Shown here piece after piece: positions 21,811 through 32,345 of a stretch of DNA of 64,000 nt. Both the position numbers and the translations under genes were made by a program. Position 1 is the first letter of the stretch. The number at the start of each line of letters is the position of its first letter. Below the pieces are notes generated by a model. That model saw only the letters and a list, made by a program, of their open reading frames with translations, was not told the DNA's origin and made no database searches. Source of the DNA: Ichthyophis bannanicus (lineage: Eukaryota > Chordata > Amphibia > Gymnophiona > Ichthyophiidae); contig CM066031.1 in the NCBI GenBank assembly GCA_033557465.1, positions 1,072,121,640 to 1,072,185,639 on the forward strand, in the 5' to 3' direction.

Positions 21811-24099
21811 TTGGAGCAGCTGGTTTATGAACCGACCAGAGGGGAAGCCATATTAGACCTAGTCCTTAGTGGAACACCAGATCTAGTGCAAGAGATAAGG
21901 GTGTTGGGGCCACTTGGCAATAGTGATCATAACATGATCGCCTTTGATTTAATTAGTGGAGGAGGGATAGTAAGGAAATCCACAGTACTACCTTTTAACT
22001 TTCGAAAAGGAGACTATGATAAAATGAGGAAAACAGTTAAGAAAAAACGAAAAGGAGCAGTTGCGAAGGTTAAAGACGTACATCAAGCTTGGGTGTTGTT
22101 GAAAAATACTATCTTGGAAGCCCAGACCAGCTGTATTCCACGCTTTAAGAAAAGTGGAAGGAAGTCCAAAAAACTGCCAGCATGGTTTAAAGGTGAGGTC
22201 AGAGAGGCTGTTGTTGCCAAAAAAGCATCTTTCAGGAAATGGAAAAAAGAGCCAAACGACGAAACCTGGAAACAGCACAAGCACTGGCAAGTCAAATGCA
22301 AGGCATTGATAAGGCAGGCAAAGGGAGAATTTGAGAAGAAGCTTGCTGCGGAAGCAAAAACGCGAAATAAAGACCTTTTCAAGTACATTCGTAGCAAAAA
22401 ACCTGTGAGAGAGTCAGTTGGTCCATTAGATGATAAAGGGGTTAAAGGAGCACTAAGAGGCGACAAGGCGATAGCGGAGAGACTGAATGAATTCTTTGCT
22501 TCAGTCTTTACTGAGGAAGATGTAGGGATGTTACCCATGACTGAAGTGGTATTTAAAAGTGCAGAAGAATTGAAGGAAATATCGATACATCGGGAAGATG
22601 TCTTACAACTATTAGATAAACTGAAGAGTAGCAAATCACCTGGGCCGGATGGTATACATCCAAGGGTGTTGAAAGAACTGAAATATGAGATTGCAGAACT
22701 GCTTTCAGTAATCTGTGAACTATCATTAAAATCATCTCTAATACCTGAAGATTGGAGGATTGCCAATGTAACACCAATTTTTAAAAAGGGTTCCAGGGGT
22801 GATCCGGGAAACTACAGACCGGTGAGCCTGACGTCAGTACTGGGAAAAATGGTAGAAACCATCATAAAGAATAAAATTACTCAGCATGTAGATAGTCACA
22901 ACCTAATCGGAGACAGCCAACATGGCTTTAGACAAGGAAGATCTTGTCTTACTAATCTGTTATGTTTTTTTGAAGGAGTGAATAAACAGGTGGACAAAGG
23001 TGAGTCGGTTGATATTGTGTATCTGGACTTTCAGAAAGCCTTTGACAAGGTCGCTCATCAGAGACTTTTGGCAAAACTAAAGAGTCATGGGATAGGAGGC
23101 AGTGTACTATTGTGGATCAGGAACTGGTTAAAAGATAGAAAGCAGAGGGTAGGGCTAAATGGCCAATTTTCCCAATGGAGAAAGGTGAATAGTGGTGTAC
23201 CCCAGGGATCTGTGCTGGGTCTGCTGCTTTTTGACATATTCATAAATGACCTGGAAAGTGGAATAACGAGTGAGGTTATCAAATTTGCAGATGACACAAA
23301 ACTATTTAAAGTTGTTAAAACGCAAGAGGATTGTGAAAAATTGCAAGAGGATCTTGATAAATTGGAAGACTGGGCATCAAAATGGCAGATGAAATTTAAT
23401 GTGGACAAGTGCAAGGTTATGCACCTAGGGAAGAACAACCCAAACTATGGTTACATGATGCAAGGTTCCACATTAGGAACCACCACCCAGGAAAAAGATT
23501 TAGGCGTCATTGTGGATACCATGTTAAAACCCTCGGCTCAGTGTGCAGCGGCGGCCAAGAGAGCAAATAGAATGCTAGGTATGATAAGGAAAGGAATGGA
23601 AAATAAAACAAAAGATATTATAATGCCTCTATATCGTTCCATGGTGAGACCGCACCTTGAATATTGTGTGCAATTCTGGTCGCCGTATCTTAAAAAGGAT
23701 ATAGTGATTTTAGAAAAGGTACAGAGAAGAGCCACCAAAATGGTAAAGGGGATGGAAGGATACTCCTATGAAGAAAGGCTAAAAAGGTTAGGGCTCTTTA
23801 ACCTGGAAAAGAGACGGCTGAGGGGAGATATGATAGAAGTCTATAAATTAATGAACGGAGTGGAACGGGTAAACGTAGATCGATTGTTTACCTTATCAGA
23901 ATATAGAAAGACTAGGGGACATGCAATGAAGCTACAAGGTAAACTATTTAAGACTAATAAAAGAAAATATTTTTTCACTCAACGTGTAATCAAACTCTGG
24001 AATTTGTTACCGGAGGATGTAGTAAAGGCTGTTAGTGTAGCTGGGTTTAAAAAAGGTTTGGACAAGTTCCTGGAGGAAAGGTCCATAAACCATTATTAA
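21811..24099 (+). CDS. CR1 copy B ORF2: endonuclease end, linker and complete RT, 762 open codons
   Basis: Uninterrupted from the end of the endonuclease (LGPLGNSDHNMIAFDL, catalytic SDH) through a basic linker (KKKRKGAVAKVKDVHQAWVL, LPAWFKGEVREAVVAKK) and a full RT: SPGPDGIHPRVLKELK, NYRPVSLTSVLGKMVE, QHGFRQGRSCLTNLL, DIVYLDFQKAFDKVAHQ, NSGVPQGSVLGLLLFDIF, VIKFADDTKLFKVV (FADD catalytic box), KVMHLGKNNPNYGY, EKDLGVIVDTMLKP, and the C-terminal HLEYCVQFWSPYLKKDI and KLWNLLPEDVVKAVSVAGF. All RT catalytic residues are present. The Met at 21811 is internal; the natural protein starts near 21137, upstream of the frameshift. The RT could be active if expressed, but the element lacks ORF1 and an intact endonuclease. 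Confidence 0.9.
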   Translation: MEQLVYEPTRGEAILDLVLSGTPDLVQEIRVLGPLGNSDHNMIAFDLISGGGIVRKSTVLPFNFRKGDYDKMRKTVKKKRKGAVAKVKDVHQAWVLLKNTILEAQTSCIPRFKKSGRKSKKLPAWFKGEVREAVVAKKASFRKWKKEPNDETWKQHKHWQVKCKALIRQAKGEFEKKLAAEAKTRNKDLFKYIRSKKPVRESVGPLDDKGVKGALRGDKAIAERLNEFFASVFTEEDVGMLPMTEVVFKSAEELKEISIHREDVLQLLDKLKSSKSPGPDGIHPRVLKELKYEIAELLSVICELSLKSSLIPEDWRIANVTPIFKKGSRGDPGNYRPVSLTSVLGKMVETIIKNKITQHVDSHNLIGDSQHGFRQGRSCLTNLLCFFEGVNKQVDKGESVDIVYLDFQKAFDKVAHQRLLAKLKSHGIGGSVLLWIRNWLKDRKQRVGLNGQFSQWRKVNSGVPQGSVLGLLLFDIFINDLESGITSEVIKFADDTKLFKVVKTQEDCEKLQEDLDKLEDWASKWQMKFNVDKCKVMHLGKNNPNYGYMMQGSTLGTTTQEKDLGVIVDTMLKPSAQCAAAAKRANRMLGMIRKGMENKTKDIIMPLYRSMVRPHLEYCVQFWSPYLKKDIVILEKVQRRATKMVKGMEGYSYEERLKRLGLFNLEKRRLRGDMIEVYKLMNGVERVNVDRLFTLSEYRKTRGHAMKLQGKLFKTNKRKYFFTQRVIKLWNLLPEDVVKAVSVAGFKKGLDKFLEERSINHY

Positions 24100-24269
24100 G
24101 AAGTGACCGAAGATATCAATGCTTGACCCAGTACAAGCATTGTGGAACTTGTGTCTCTTGGGGAAACTGCTAGGTACATATGACCTAGATTGGCTACTGT
24201 TGGAAACAGAATACTGGGCTTGATGGACCTTGGTCTGACCCAGTATGGCATATCTTATGTTCTTATGTT

Positions 24270-24901
24270 ATGATCATGACAACTGGTAAAATCCATAAGT
24301 TCATCGTTGAAGGAGAAGAAATTGAAATAATGGACAACTTTAACCTACTTGCATCATCTATCAATAAAGAAGCAAGAATCAGTCAAGAAATCCAAAGACG
24401 CATTGCTCTTGGCAGAATGGCTATGAAGGACCTAGAGAAGATTCTCAAGAGCAGAGGTGTCTCTCGCCATAGAAAGATTTGACTCGTTCAAGTCATGGCA
24501 TTTTCAATAACATCATATGGCTTCAAAAGCTGGACAGTGAGAAAGATAGACAGGAAAAAAAAATTGATGCCTTTGAATTATGGTGCTGGTGGCAAATACA
24601 GCATATACCATGGACAGCCCGAAGAACAAACCAGCTTTCTTTAGATGTTCAGATGTCAAAACTTCAACTTTCATACTTTGGACACATCATGCGAAGAGAG
24701 AGATCATTAGAGAAAGACATCATGCTAGGCAAGATAGAAGGACAACGCAAAAGAGGAAGGCCAGCAATGAGATGGATCGATACAATAACAGCAGCTACGG
24801 ATACCAGTCTGTCAATGAGCCACTTGACTGAAGACCGAACACAATTTAGGGCAACTATCCAGAGGGTCGCCATGAGTCGACACCGACTTGACGGCACTTA
24901 A
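24270..24901 (+). pseudogene. RTE/BovB-like RT, C-terminal part
   Basis: Continues the RTE frame (IHKFIVEGEEIEIMDNFNLL, EIQRRIALGRMAMKDLEKIL) to a TGA at 24482. The second frame, 24479-24901, has the BovB C-terminus: FELWCWWQIQHIPWTARRTN, MSKLQLSYFGHIMRRERSLE, RKRGRPAMRWIDTITAATD and RVAMSRHRLDGT just before the 3' tail. Two frames are needed, so it is non-functional. Confidence 0.88.
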
Positions 24902-24935
24902 CAACAATAAACTATTGGTCCTTTGGTCTTTATTA

Positions 24936-25192
24936 GTTGTTGTTGTTAAGTGCCATTGAGTCAGTGTCGACTCATGGCAACCCCCTAGATAGTTGTCCTA
25001 AATTGTGTTCGGTCTTCAGTCAAGAGGCTCATTGTTGACAGACTGGTACCTGTAGCTGCTGTTATTGTATCGATCCATCTCATTGCTGGCCTTGCTCTTT
25101 TGCGTTGTCCTATCTTGCCAAGCATGATCTTTCTCTAATGATCTCTCTCTTCGCATGATGTGTCCAAAGTATGAAAGTCGAAGTTTTGTCAT
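24936..25192 (-). mobile_element. RTE/BovB-like 3' fragment, inverted
   Basis: Begins with TTGTTGTTGTTAAGTGCC, the reverse complement of an RTE 3' tail. It carries in reverse the sequence matching 24660-24910, for example TCAGTGTCGACTCATGGC and TTGCGTTGTCCTATCTTGCC. It lies tail-to-tail with the RTE copy ending at 24912, giving arms of about 250 bp separated by about 25 bp. Confidence 0.85.
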
Positions 25193-25999
25193 GTATTAGT
25201 TATATATTCCATTATCTATCTTTTATCCCTCCCCTTGTTTTATTTCTATGGGAATGCAGAAGAAAATCTGTTTTGAATTCTTTCAGATAGATTGTGTTGG
25301 TTGCAACAGTGACGATAACATTTGAATGGCTGGTTGTTCTGGGCAGAATCCCCTTTGCATAACAGTCAACTTGCAATTGCAGTCTAGCAAATGTAGCTGT
25401 ATCTGGGATGGCATCATCGTCCCCATGATAACTGCTGGTTACCACTTTTGGCACAAAATTAGGTCTAAAAGATGGCTGACAGACTCAGGGCTCCTCAAAA
25501 CTTTCCATTTGCTATATGGATTGCCTGACTCTTTTTTGGGTTTTTTTGTAAATAATTAGATGCAAGGTAAGACTACTCTATGTAGTTGAATCCCTGCCAT
25601 ATCCGCACTGTGTTGAAGTACAACAAAAGTAAATACCCGATGGTGGCATTCAAAAAATGATGTGTCTATCTAATTATCTCACCAATCAGTGGCAAAAGAG
25701 TAGTACAGGACATATGACGAATACAATGCACCTAGGGCTCTTTGAATGTAGTGTCAAAATGTATATAACAAACATTCTTTTACAATTTTAGTGAGAACTC
25801 CATATACAGCCATATGTGGACTAATCCTATGGGTAATTCTTGATCCAATAAGTTACTGATTGCCCTGTGTTTACCATAAGTAAATATATTTGTTAAACAG
25901 CCTAGTTCAAAATTATTTGTGTTCATTGTATCAATATGATACATATGAGACAGATACAAACTATCATACACATAGACGGTCATTCTGAACCGCGTCCTG
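25193..25999. other. unassigned spacer
   Basis: No recognisable coding motif, terminal repeat or tRNA-like region. Short open frames at 25212-25559 and 25780-26133 look fortuitous. Confidence 0.4.
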
Positions 26000-26620
26000 G
26001 AAACAGAGCTCCCTGCACGTAGATCTGAGCTGTACGGGGAGCTCTGTTTGTGGGTGGGAGGGGGCGGGCTGCAGGCAGAGTGAAGGCGGGCTTTGGGCAG
26101 AGCCATGAACCCAGATGTACAGGGCCGATTCATTTGTACGGAGGACTTATTCCACCTCCAGAGATGGAATACATCCCCCTAGATGGCGGAGAATGGAGGG
26201 ACCTGGGCTGCAAAGGGAAGGTGAGGGGGTGCAGGAGGTTTCCCGCATTCTGACCCTGACCATGGCAGGCCCGATCAGGGTTCAGGCAGTGGGGAAAGGA
26301 ACACTTTGGGGCTGCCAGTAATCGTGGCTCTCACATGGAACAATGGTGCCATGGCAATAGGATGCCATGACACTGCAGCTCCATGCACTGTCCTGGCTGG
26401 GCTAGCTGGGTAACGGCTGGACATCCGGGTGCCCAGAATTGGGGCATGGCCTGCACGTCCTGCTGGTTGCAACCAATTCTGATCCCATGGGCACATCTAG
26501 CCTGTGCGGAACAGAATCGGGTGCAACTGGGACACGTCACGATTTCTGGGCATCTGGACAAGCGTGGGATGCCCAGAGCAGAATTGGCCTCATAACATTT
26601 CAGTCTCTTATGCTAAGTAG
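26000..26620 (-). repeat. multi-hairpin GC-rich element R2 (order reversed relative to R3)
   Basis: Hairpins in the order H3-H2-H1. H3 spans 26001-26049 (ACAGAGCTCCC paired with GGGAGCTCTGT, loop including GATCTGAGC). H2 spans 26144-26176 (TTATTCCACCT with a weaker partner). H1 spans 26476-26517 (outer ATTCTG/CAGAAT, inner GCACA/TGTGC). H3-H2 and H2-H1 spacings (143 and 332) mirror those of R3 (161 and 327), so R2 is the same element inverted. No coding is supported. Confidence 0.7.
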
Positions 26621-28070
26621 GAGGCTCCATCAACATGTTTCGTAGATATCATCATGATTTTTATGATTCATAGGAATTGATTTTTTAATTAATGTTTTTT
26701 ATTATTTATTATCATTTTTATTCATTTATATTTATTGTTGTGTTCATTAATTTCATTAATGGAATCATGAGACTGAGTTCTTATGTTTTATATGTGTTTA
26801 TTTTTTTATTAATTGTGATAAGGAAGTTTGTAGTGAGCCTATGGAAATAGGAGAAACTAATGATTTTGCATTTAAGAAAAGTGGCATCCCTGCAGTGCAC
26901 AGGTTTCAGCGTTGGCATAAAGAAAGAAAGCAGAGAGAAACCAAACCTAGGCTGCCACACCCAAGCTCTGCTGATGTAGTTGCAGGCTTGAAAGATAATT
27001 GCAAGCACCTGTCCAGAGAGGGAGAGACACTGCCCGGGAAGCAGGGATATAAACCTTGGCTAGAGAGAAAGCAGAGAGGAGAGCCCGGAGGAGGAAGAGA
27101 GCTCGGAGGAGGAAGAGAGCCCGGAGGGAGAGAGCACAGAAGGAGAGAGCAGAGAAGGCTCCAAACCCCAGTTCCTGATCAGAAGGTTCAGAGAATTCAG
27201 AGGTGGGAGCCCAGGACTCAGCTGAGCCAAGCCTGGAACAGGGAGCCGTGGCAGAACTCCAGGAACGAACTCAGAGAAGTGAACCAGGGACTGTTTCCCA
27301 AAAGCTGGAGGGAGACTGGTGAACACAGCCTGGGAGAAGGGTCCACAGCTTCAGGTACAATTTATCCCTACCGGGTGGAGCTGTGCTCAAGAGAGACACA
27401 GGGATCCTCAGAGAGAGTATACCCTGAGACATATGTTAAAAGCTCAGAGCAGGGCACTGCATTACCGGAGCCAGAGGAAATGCAGATTGAGCCTATTGAG
27501 CAGGATTTATTGCCTCCTGAAGTACTCATGGACTGTACTCTATGTCAAGCTGTTAGCATTGAGTCCCTTTGCTAAAGAATAGCTGAAAAGATAAAGTCTC
27601 CTGAAAAGTAGAGTAATGAACCCTAGCCTGAACTGAAGGTAGGAACTTGCTCTTTTAAGGGGAGGATACCTGTTGCATGTACATTTGAATTCTTAATGAA
27701 GACAAAGGTAAAAAGAAGATATTTTTACTTTATTGAATGAAGAAGCTGTGTTTTCTTTATCCGTCATATTGATAAGCGGCTGCATATAATTAATGACTGT
27801 GAAGCTCATCCAGCCTAAGTTGTAAATAACCTTGAGCGAATGAATGGAGAAGTATCCTTTTACAGTCTACATGGACTTTGCGTTTGAGGAATAAATTTTG
27901 TCATTTGCCTTTACTTTCAGTTTCATGACTACACTTCATCTTAGAAGGCCAAAACTACAACTCCCAGCATGCTTCACTGGAGAAAAATAGTTTATTCAAC
28001 CTTTTATAAGAGAAGTTAATGGCAACCCTACCCCTCTAAGCCTTAGGCAGAGGGCTGGGGTGTGACATAA
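26621..28070 (+). other. possible solo LTR with an A/G-rich transcribed leader; unresolved
   Basis: A TATA-like GATATAAACC at 27044 precedes a purine-rich stretch, a AATAAA signal lies at 27890, and the segment ends near TGTGACA (28063-28069). AACTACAACTCCCAGCATGC is at 27956. This would fit a long LTR read on the plus strand, but I cannot find matching TG...CA ends or a target duplication. The 244-codon open frame at 26841-27575 is low complexity (Glu/Arg/Gly/Gln rich), has no known domain and is probably non-coding. Confidence 0.25.
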
Positions 28071-28409
28071 TATAAATGTAATTGTTTTAAAATATGTATT
28101 AAAATACAAACATAAACAAGCAATGCATTAAGTTGCACCCCTATCAAAGGCCCCCGCCAAAGCACGGCCATGTAGGGTGGATCAGATGCAATAAACTCAT
28201 CCATATAAGTTTTACGTTTGTGGATTGTCATCAATCTCATTTTGCACTGTGGTTGATTTGCAGAAGTCAGGCAGGGATAGATTTCTCTGCCTGCCTGTCA
28301 AGCTTTGAAGAAAGATTTGCTCTAGTGCCTTATGCTAGTTGCTGGTGACCCCCTTCTTGACTTCCTTTCACTCCCAGTTCGGCTTCATTGTGAAAATCTG
28401 CTGAGCATG
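28071..28409. other. unassigned spacer
   Basis: AT-rich, no supported feature. Confidence 0.4.
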
Positions 28410-29060
28410 TACAGGAGGAGGCCAGTTCTGATCAGGGGACATCCAGCCTGTCTGGATATACAAAATATGGATGGGTCAGCTTTGCACCTGATTCTGCACC
28501 CGTGGGAGCTAGATGTTCCCATGGGAGCAGAATTGGGGCACTTGGATGGGCCCCAATTCTGAGGGCCCAGATGTGCAGTGCTCTCCCTGTCTAACCCTCT
28601 CTCTGTGCCTGCATGGAGCCTTGTCGCCATGGAATCTCATCACCATGGCTCCAGGATGCCAGGCAGTAGCACCGAATGGCCCGATACCCCTCTGCTCTCC
28701 TTTCCCCGCCATCTGGTTCTCAGTGGGGGATGCCAGGGATGGGATCGGGCAACAGGGACTTACCTCGTCCTGCCCCGTGTCTTTGGTGGCCCTCCGTGCC
28801 CTGATTCCCCACCACGCATGGGACTTTTTCCACCTCTGAGGTGGATTAAGTCCCACGTCTATCTCGCCAAACCAGGACTTATAGGGCCGTGGCCTGAATC
28901 GGCTTTGAACCTCCAGGGTTGTGGGCCTGCCTCACTCCACCTACTCTCTGTCCCATCTCTGCCCCCGCCTGCCCCCATCAGAGCTCCCCGCACAAGGGCC
29001 TTGTACGTGTGGGGAGCTCTGGTGCCGGAATTGGGTCCGTGCGAATAGCGGGGGTTGGAC
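28410..29060 (+). repeat. multi-hairpin GC-rich element R3
   Basis: H1 spans 28492-28534 (ATTCTGCACCCGTGGGA facing TCCCATGGGAGCAGAAT). A second hairpin overlaps it at 28529-28562 (CAGAATTGGGGC with its exact reverse complement). A smaller one is at 28626-28648 (GCCATGG/CCATGGC). H2 spans 28819-28855 (GGGACTT and CCACCTC paired with GAGGTGG and AAGTCCC). H3 spans 28980-29020 (AGAGCTCCCC/GGGGAGCTCT). Order H1-H2-H3 as in R1. No coding is supported. Confidence 0.72.
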
Positions 29061-29189
29061 ATCCAAGATGGACATCTATCCCCACTATTTGGGGTTCGCA
29101 ATGACCCCCATAGTTAATTGACACCAGGATGAACCAAAAATTCTGATCTTCAGCAAATTTAACATAATACAAAAATGAATGCGCATACC

Positions 29190-29480
29190 TACTAATAATG
29201 GTTTATGGGCTTTTGTTCAGGAACTCGTCAAAGCCTTTTTTTGTTCCTATACTCGTATATGCTACTGCTTGATCACATTCTCCAGAATCAAATTGCACAT
29301 CTTAATTGTACCTTCAATGAAAAGCGTTTCCTTTGATTGGTTTAATGGAGCTTCCCTTGTCTTGGTATTACTTGAAAGGGGAAACAATTGTTCCCTATTT
29401 ACCCTTTTCACCCCACTTATGATTTCATGGACTTCTATCATATCTCCTCTCAGCTGTCACTTCTCCAAACTAAACAGCTG
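29190..29480 (-). mobile_element. CR1 LINE fragment, old
   Basis: Starts at TAATAATGGTTTATGGGC, equivalent to 59432 in the CR1 at the right end. It continues through the reverse-strand RT C-terminus (CTCCAGAATCAAATTGC, ATATCTCCTCTCAGCTGTC). Lacks the 3' UTR. Strongly diverged. Confidence 0.7.
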
Positions 29481-29936
29481 CCACATTGTGACAGGTCAGT
29501 AGCAGTGAAATGCACATCATGGTGAAGGATGGAAAATGAATAGGCACATTATTTATTACAGCAATTAGCTGTTTCTGGGCTGCTGTTCTGGTTATCTGTC
29601 ATGCTGGATTCTGGCTGCTACAACAAGCCACCTGCCCTTGGACTATGGTCTGTGAATCAGGCTAAGCACTAGTTTTTACAGTCTCCACTGTGGGAGAGGT
29701 AGACTGTTTCAATCTGATCTGCTCAGCAGTGAGAGTTCACGGGGACAGAAAAGTTGAACTTGTCCTTGGGATCTTTGACCTACATTGACTGAGAGTGACT
29801 TTAAATTGCAATAGGAGAAGATCCCTCAATGACGTTGTGCTGAAGCAACAAACAGTGACAGGTGGTGGTCAGCAGTGCTGCTGTGGGTGGGAAGGGGTCA
29901 TTTATTATATTTTAGGAAGGCAGTTAACAACATTGT
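29481..29936. other. unassigned spacer
   Basis: No supported feature. One short open frame (29795-29986) is without motifs. Confidence 0.4.
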
Positions 29937-30386
29937 GGGGCCCTTTTACTAAAGCCTGTTTAGGTTCTTGCCCAATGCATATTTAGTGCAAAAGTTAACA
30001 TGCATTAAATGCAAAGCTTCCATGGTAATTGTTGGGGGCATGGACAGCATGTTCTCAGTGGTTACTGAATGGAGGCATACCCTCAACGCATGGCCTAATT
30101 AACATGGGTGTACCTAAAGCCACCTATAGAGTTATTGCCAGTTGCAGGCACACTAATTGCCACATTGCCATTAGCATGTGAATACATATCATGCACTGTC
30201 AATGTGCTCTATATGCCCACATCCCACCAATACCCTGCCTTTTCCCTGTACCTTATCACGATGGGCAATTAACCTGTATTTTAGAGGCATGTAGCTGTCC
30301 TGCCTGCATATTACCTTTCATTGCAGGCAGCTACCACCTGCCAAAACACGTGCTAACCACTTAGCGGGCTTTAGTAAAAGGGCCCC
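29937..30386. mobile_element. ~450-bp TIR element (MITE)
   Basis: GGGGCCCTTTTACTAAAGCC at 29937 faces GGCTTTAGTAAAAGGGCCCC ending at 30386, perfect 20-bp terminal inverted repeats. No coding capacity. I could not identify a convincing target-site duplication, so the superfamily is open. The same TIR type bounds the element at 48397-49910. Confidence 0.85.
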
Positions 30387-30539
30387 TCATGTATGCTTTG
30401 GGAAGGGATGAATAGGTGAGACATGGGTGTAACCAAAATGATACTCTGATGTCGTCATGCTAATATTTCATCACAGCAACAGTTCAAATTCCAGCTTGTT
30501 CTATATTTCTGAGAGTGCTTTGCTGGACTTAAAAAAATT

Positions 30540-30956
30540 CAATGTCAGCAGCTCTGCCCTGATTTAATTAAAACATACATTGTCCCCATACTATGCAATG
30601 CCTTCCCTGCCAACCTAAGAGAAATTAATGATCTCATTACATTCATAAAAAAACTTAAAACTCATCTATTCACCCTTCATTTCGGCACCCAATCTGAATG
30701 CAACAGCTCAAACCCCATAACCCCTCCCCCCCCCAAAGACTCTACGTAACTCTTCTTACCTACAAATCCTCTAATATGTATATAGTTCCATGTTAATAAT
30801 TCCCTGTTTTAACCATGTTAATGTATATAGTTCTAATACGTTCTATGTAATGGAATATGTACCTGTTCTCGTACTATTCAAACTGTAGTTATATGTAAAC
30901 CACTTTTGATCATCTGGAAAACCATGGTATAAAAATGTTAAATAAATAAATAAAAC
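30540..30956 (+). mobile_element. L2-A LINE 3' end fragment
   Basis: Contains the ORF2 C-terminus (FIKKLKTHLFTLHFGTQSE) and a 3' UTR ending in TAAATAAATAAATAAAAC. It is closely related to the reverse-strand fragment at 47412-48150, which has KKLKTQLFTLHFGTQ at the same place. Confidence 0.75.
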
Positions 30957-31449
30957 ATGTAAGGTAGTTCTCGAAGCAGCTAGAGGGATGCTCTCTAATC
31001 ATATTATTTTTGTAGTTGTCAAATATTCTACTTTCAAATCTGAGCTCATTGAAAGAGGGTACCCACGGATTTCCATTTTGTGCTAATGTGAGAATCCTGT
31101 TCTCTTCAATTTAAATTTGCTCTTTTGAGAATCTACCTGAATGATTTTCTTTGCTTGATGAGTTGACACTCTCAGGAATAGGCTGCAACATTTTTTATTG
31201 TAATTTCATACCATCATTGATTTAAGTAATGTGCGTGCATGACTCGGGTCAAAAAATGCCTTGTTGTCTGTAAATTCTGTGCTGATAGCCTGCATTTATT
31301 TATTTAGTTAGTTAGTTAGTTAGTTGGTTATTTATTTATTTAACTAAACTGTGCTGTCATGATACACGGGTGTTACTTGCCCTAGTATTTCTAACAGGAA
31401 TAAGAATGAATGTGATCTTTCTAGCTGCTTTTCCCTATTAAGAGATTTA
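30957..31449. other. unassigned spacer with a TTAG/TTTA microsatellite
   Basis: (TTAG)n and (TTTA)n units occupy about 31298-31342. Otherwise no supported feature. Confidence 0.5.
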
Positions 31450-31922
31450 GGGGTATGTTTACTAAACCGCGCAATTGTGCGGGGCGCACTTGAGCGTGCG
31501 CTAAAGTACCTTAGTGCACGCTAATAGTGCATTTTTGGTGCCCCGCACACGTGTGCACTGCACGCACAAGTGCGCACCGCATGCTCAAGTGCGCGGCGCG
31601 CTGATGTGCGATAGAGGTGTGGAAAGGCATTTCGAGGGCGGAGGAAGGCTCCCGAGGGGCGGGGGGACGGGGTCAATGGGTGGAGAGTGGGAGGGGAGAA
31701 GCTCCCCGCACAGGAGCGGGGCTGAATTTCGGTCAAAAAAATACCGCGAGTGAAAACCTCGCGTTAGAGCCGATTTAAAGGGAAGAGAAACCATTTACGT
31801 CAGCAATGTACAGCAAAACCGGGGAAACCAACAAAACATGAGCAGTGTGATACATGTGCACTGAACAAAATCTCAAATAAAACATTAAAATGACCACAAG
31901 AAAAATTGTAAAAATTATAATT

Positions 31923-32105
31923 CAGCTGGGCAACAGTGATAGTAATGGAAAACAATAAAAAACACTCCCAGGAAAGCTCAAAAAAAAAAATGATTTTTGG
32001 AAGGGTCTACGCTCCGTAGACCCTTTCAAAAATCATTTCAGTTTATTGGAGCTTTCCTGGGAGTGTTTTTTAATGTTGCCCAGTGATATCACTGTTGCCC
32101 AGCTT
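31923..32105. repeat. 183-bp near-perfect palindrome
   Basis: The centre is AAGGGTCTACG / CGTAGACCCTT around 32013. The arms extend through ATGATTTTTG/CAAAAATCAT, ACTCCCAGGAAAGCTC/GAGCTTTCCTGGGAGT, and GCTGGGCAACAGTGAT/ATCACTGTTGCCCAGC at the outside. Only the A-rich and T-rich spacers mismatch. Could be an embedded snap-back MITE. Confidence 0.85.
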
Positions 32106-32261
32106 GGTTTTGGTTTTTTTCCCCTTTTTTCGAGGTCATTTTTGAGGTTTATTTGCATTTTTGTCCCCATACAAGGTAAATGAGCCCACAGTAAAATTGT
32201 GCAGAGTAGGGTTTCTGACTCGTCAGGCCAGGTTTCCTATCTCCAGGGATTGCACTGTCTC

Positions 32262-32345
32262 TGTGGCCACAGTGTGGTGCAACAGACACAGCCAGTGCCT
32301 GCAAAACCAGAGGGTCACAGGTTCAAATCCCCACTGTGGCTTCTG
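32262..32345 (+). repeat. tRNA-like SINE head
   Basis: A perfect B box GGTTCAAATCC lies at 32320-32330, with a weak A-box-like TGGTGCAACAG about 45 bp upstream. The spacing suits a Pol III type 2 promoter; there is no cloverleaf good enough for a functional tRNA. Confidence 0.55.

Larger units (their letters stand above)
20821..24269 (+). mobile_element. CR1 LINE copy B, young, nested in the RTE
   Basis: Starts inside the ORF1 esterase domain (TAGGCTTTTAGGTAGGAAG) and ends in the CR1 3' microsatellite ATGTTCTTATGT at 24269. Flanking RTE codons join without a visible target-site duplication, typical of CR1. It is nearly identical over long stretches to the CR1 copies at 48602 and 59253, so the family was recently active. 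It post-dates the RTE. Confidence 0.92.
19587..24912 (+). mobile_element. RTE LINE of BovB type, interrupted by a nested CR1
   Basis: Two parts, 19587-20820 and 24270-24912, form one RTE element whose reading frame resumes exactly across the nested CR1: codons ...AAA ATT end at 20820 and ATG ATC ATG continue at 24270. The motifs are the BovB signature: DWKRSVFRPILKKGD, ELPEVQAGFRKGRGTRD, DYSKAFDCVNHEKLW, LRYADDTTLLAESEDD, FELWCW...IPWTARRTNQ, GHIMRRERSLEKDIMLGKI, and a short ACAA-type 3' tail at 24900. 5' truncated, with no endonuclease. BovB-type RTEs are known for patchy taxonomic distribution and horizontal transfer. Confidence 0.88.

Noticed and set aside
26841..27575. 244-codon frame as a possible host gene
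   Set aside because: Low complexity Glu/Arg/Gly/Gln sequence, no known domain, no exon signals, and it lies in an LTR-like setting with repeats on both sides.
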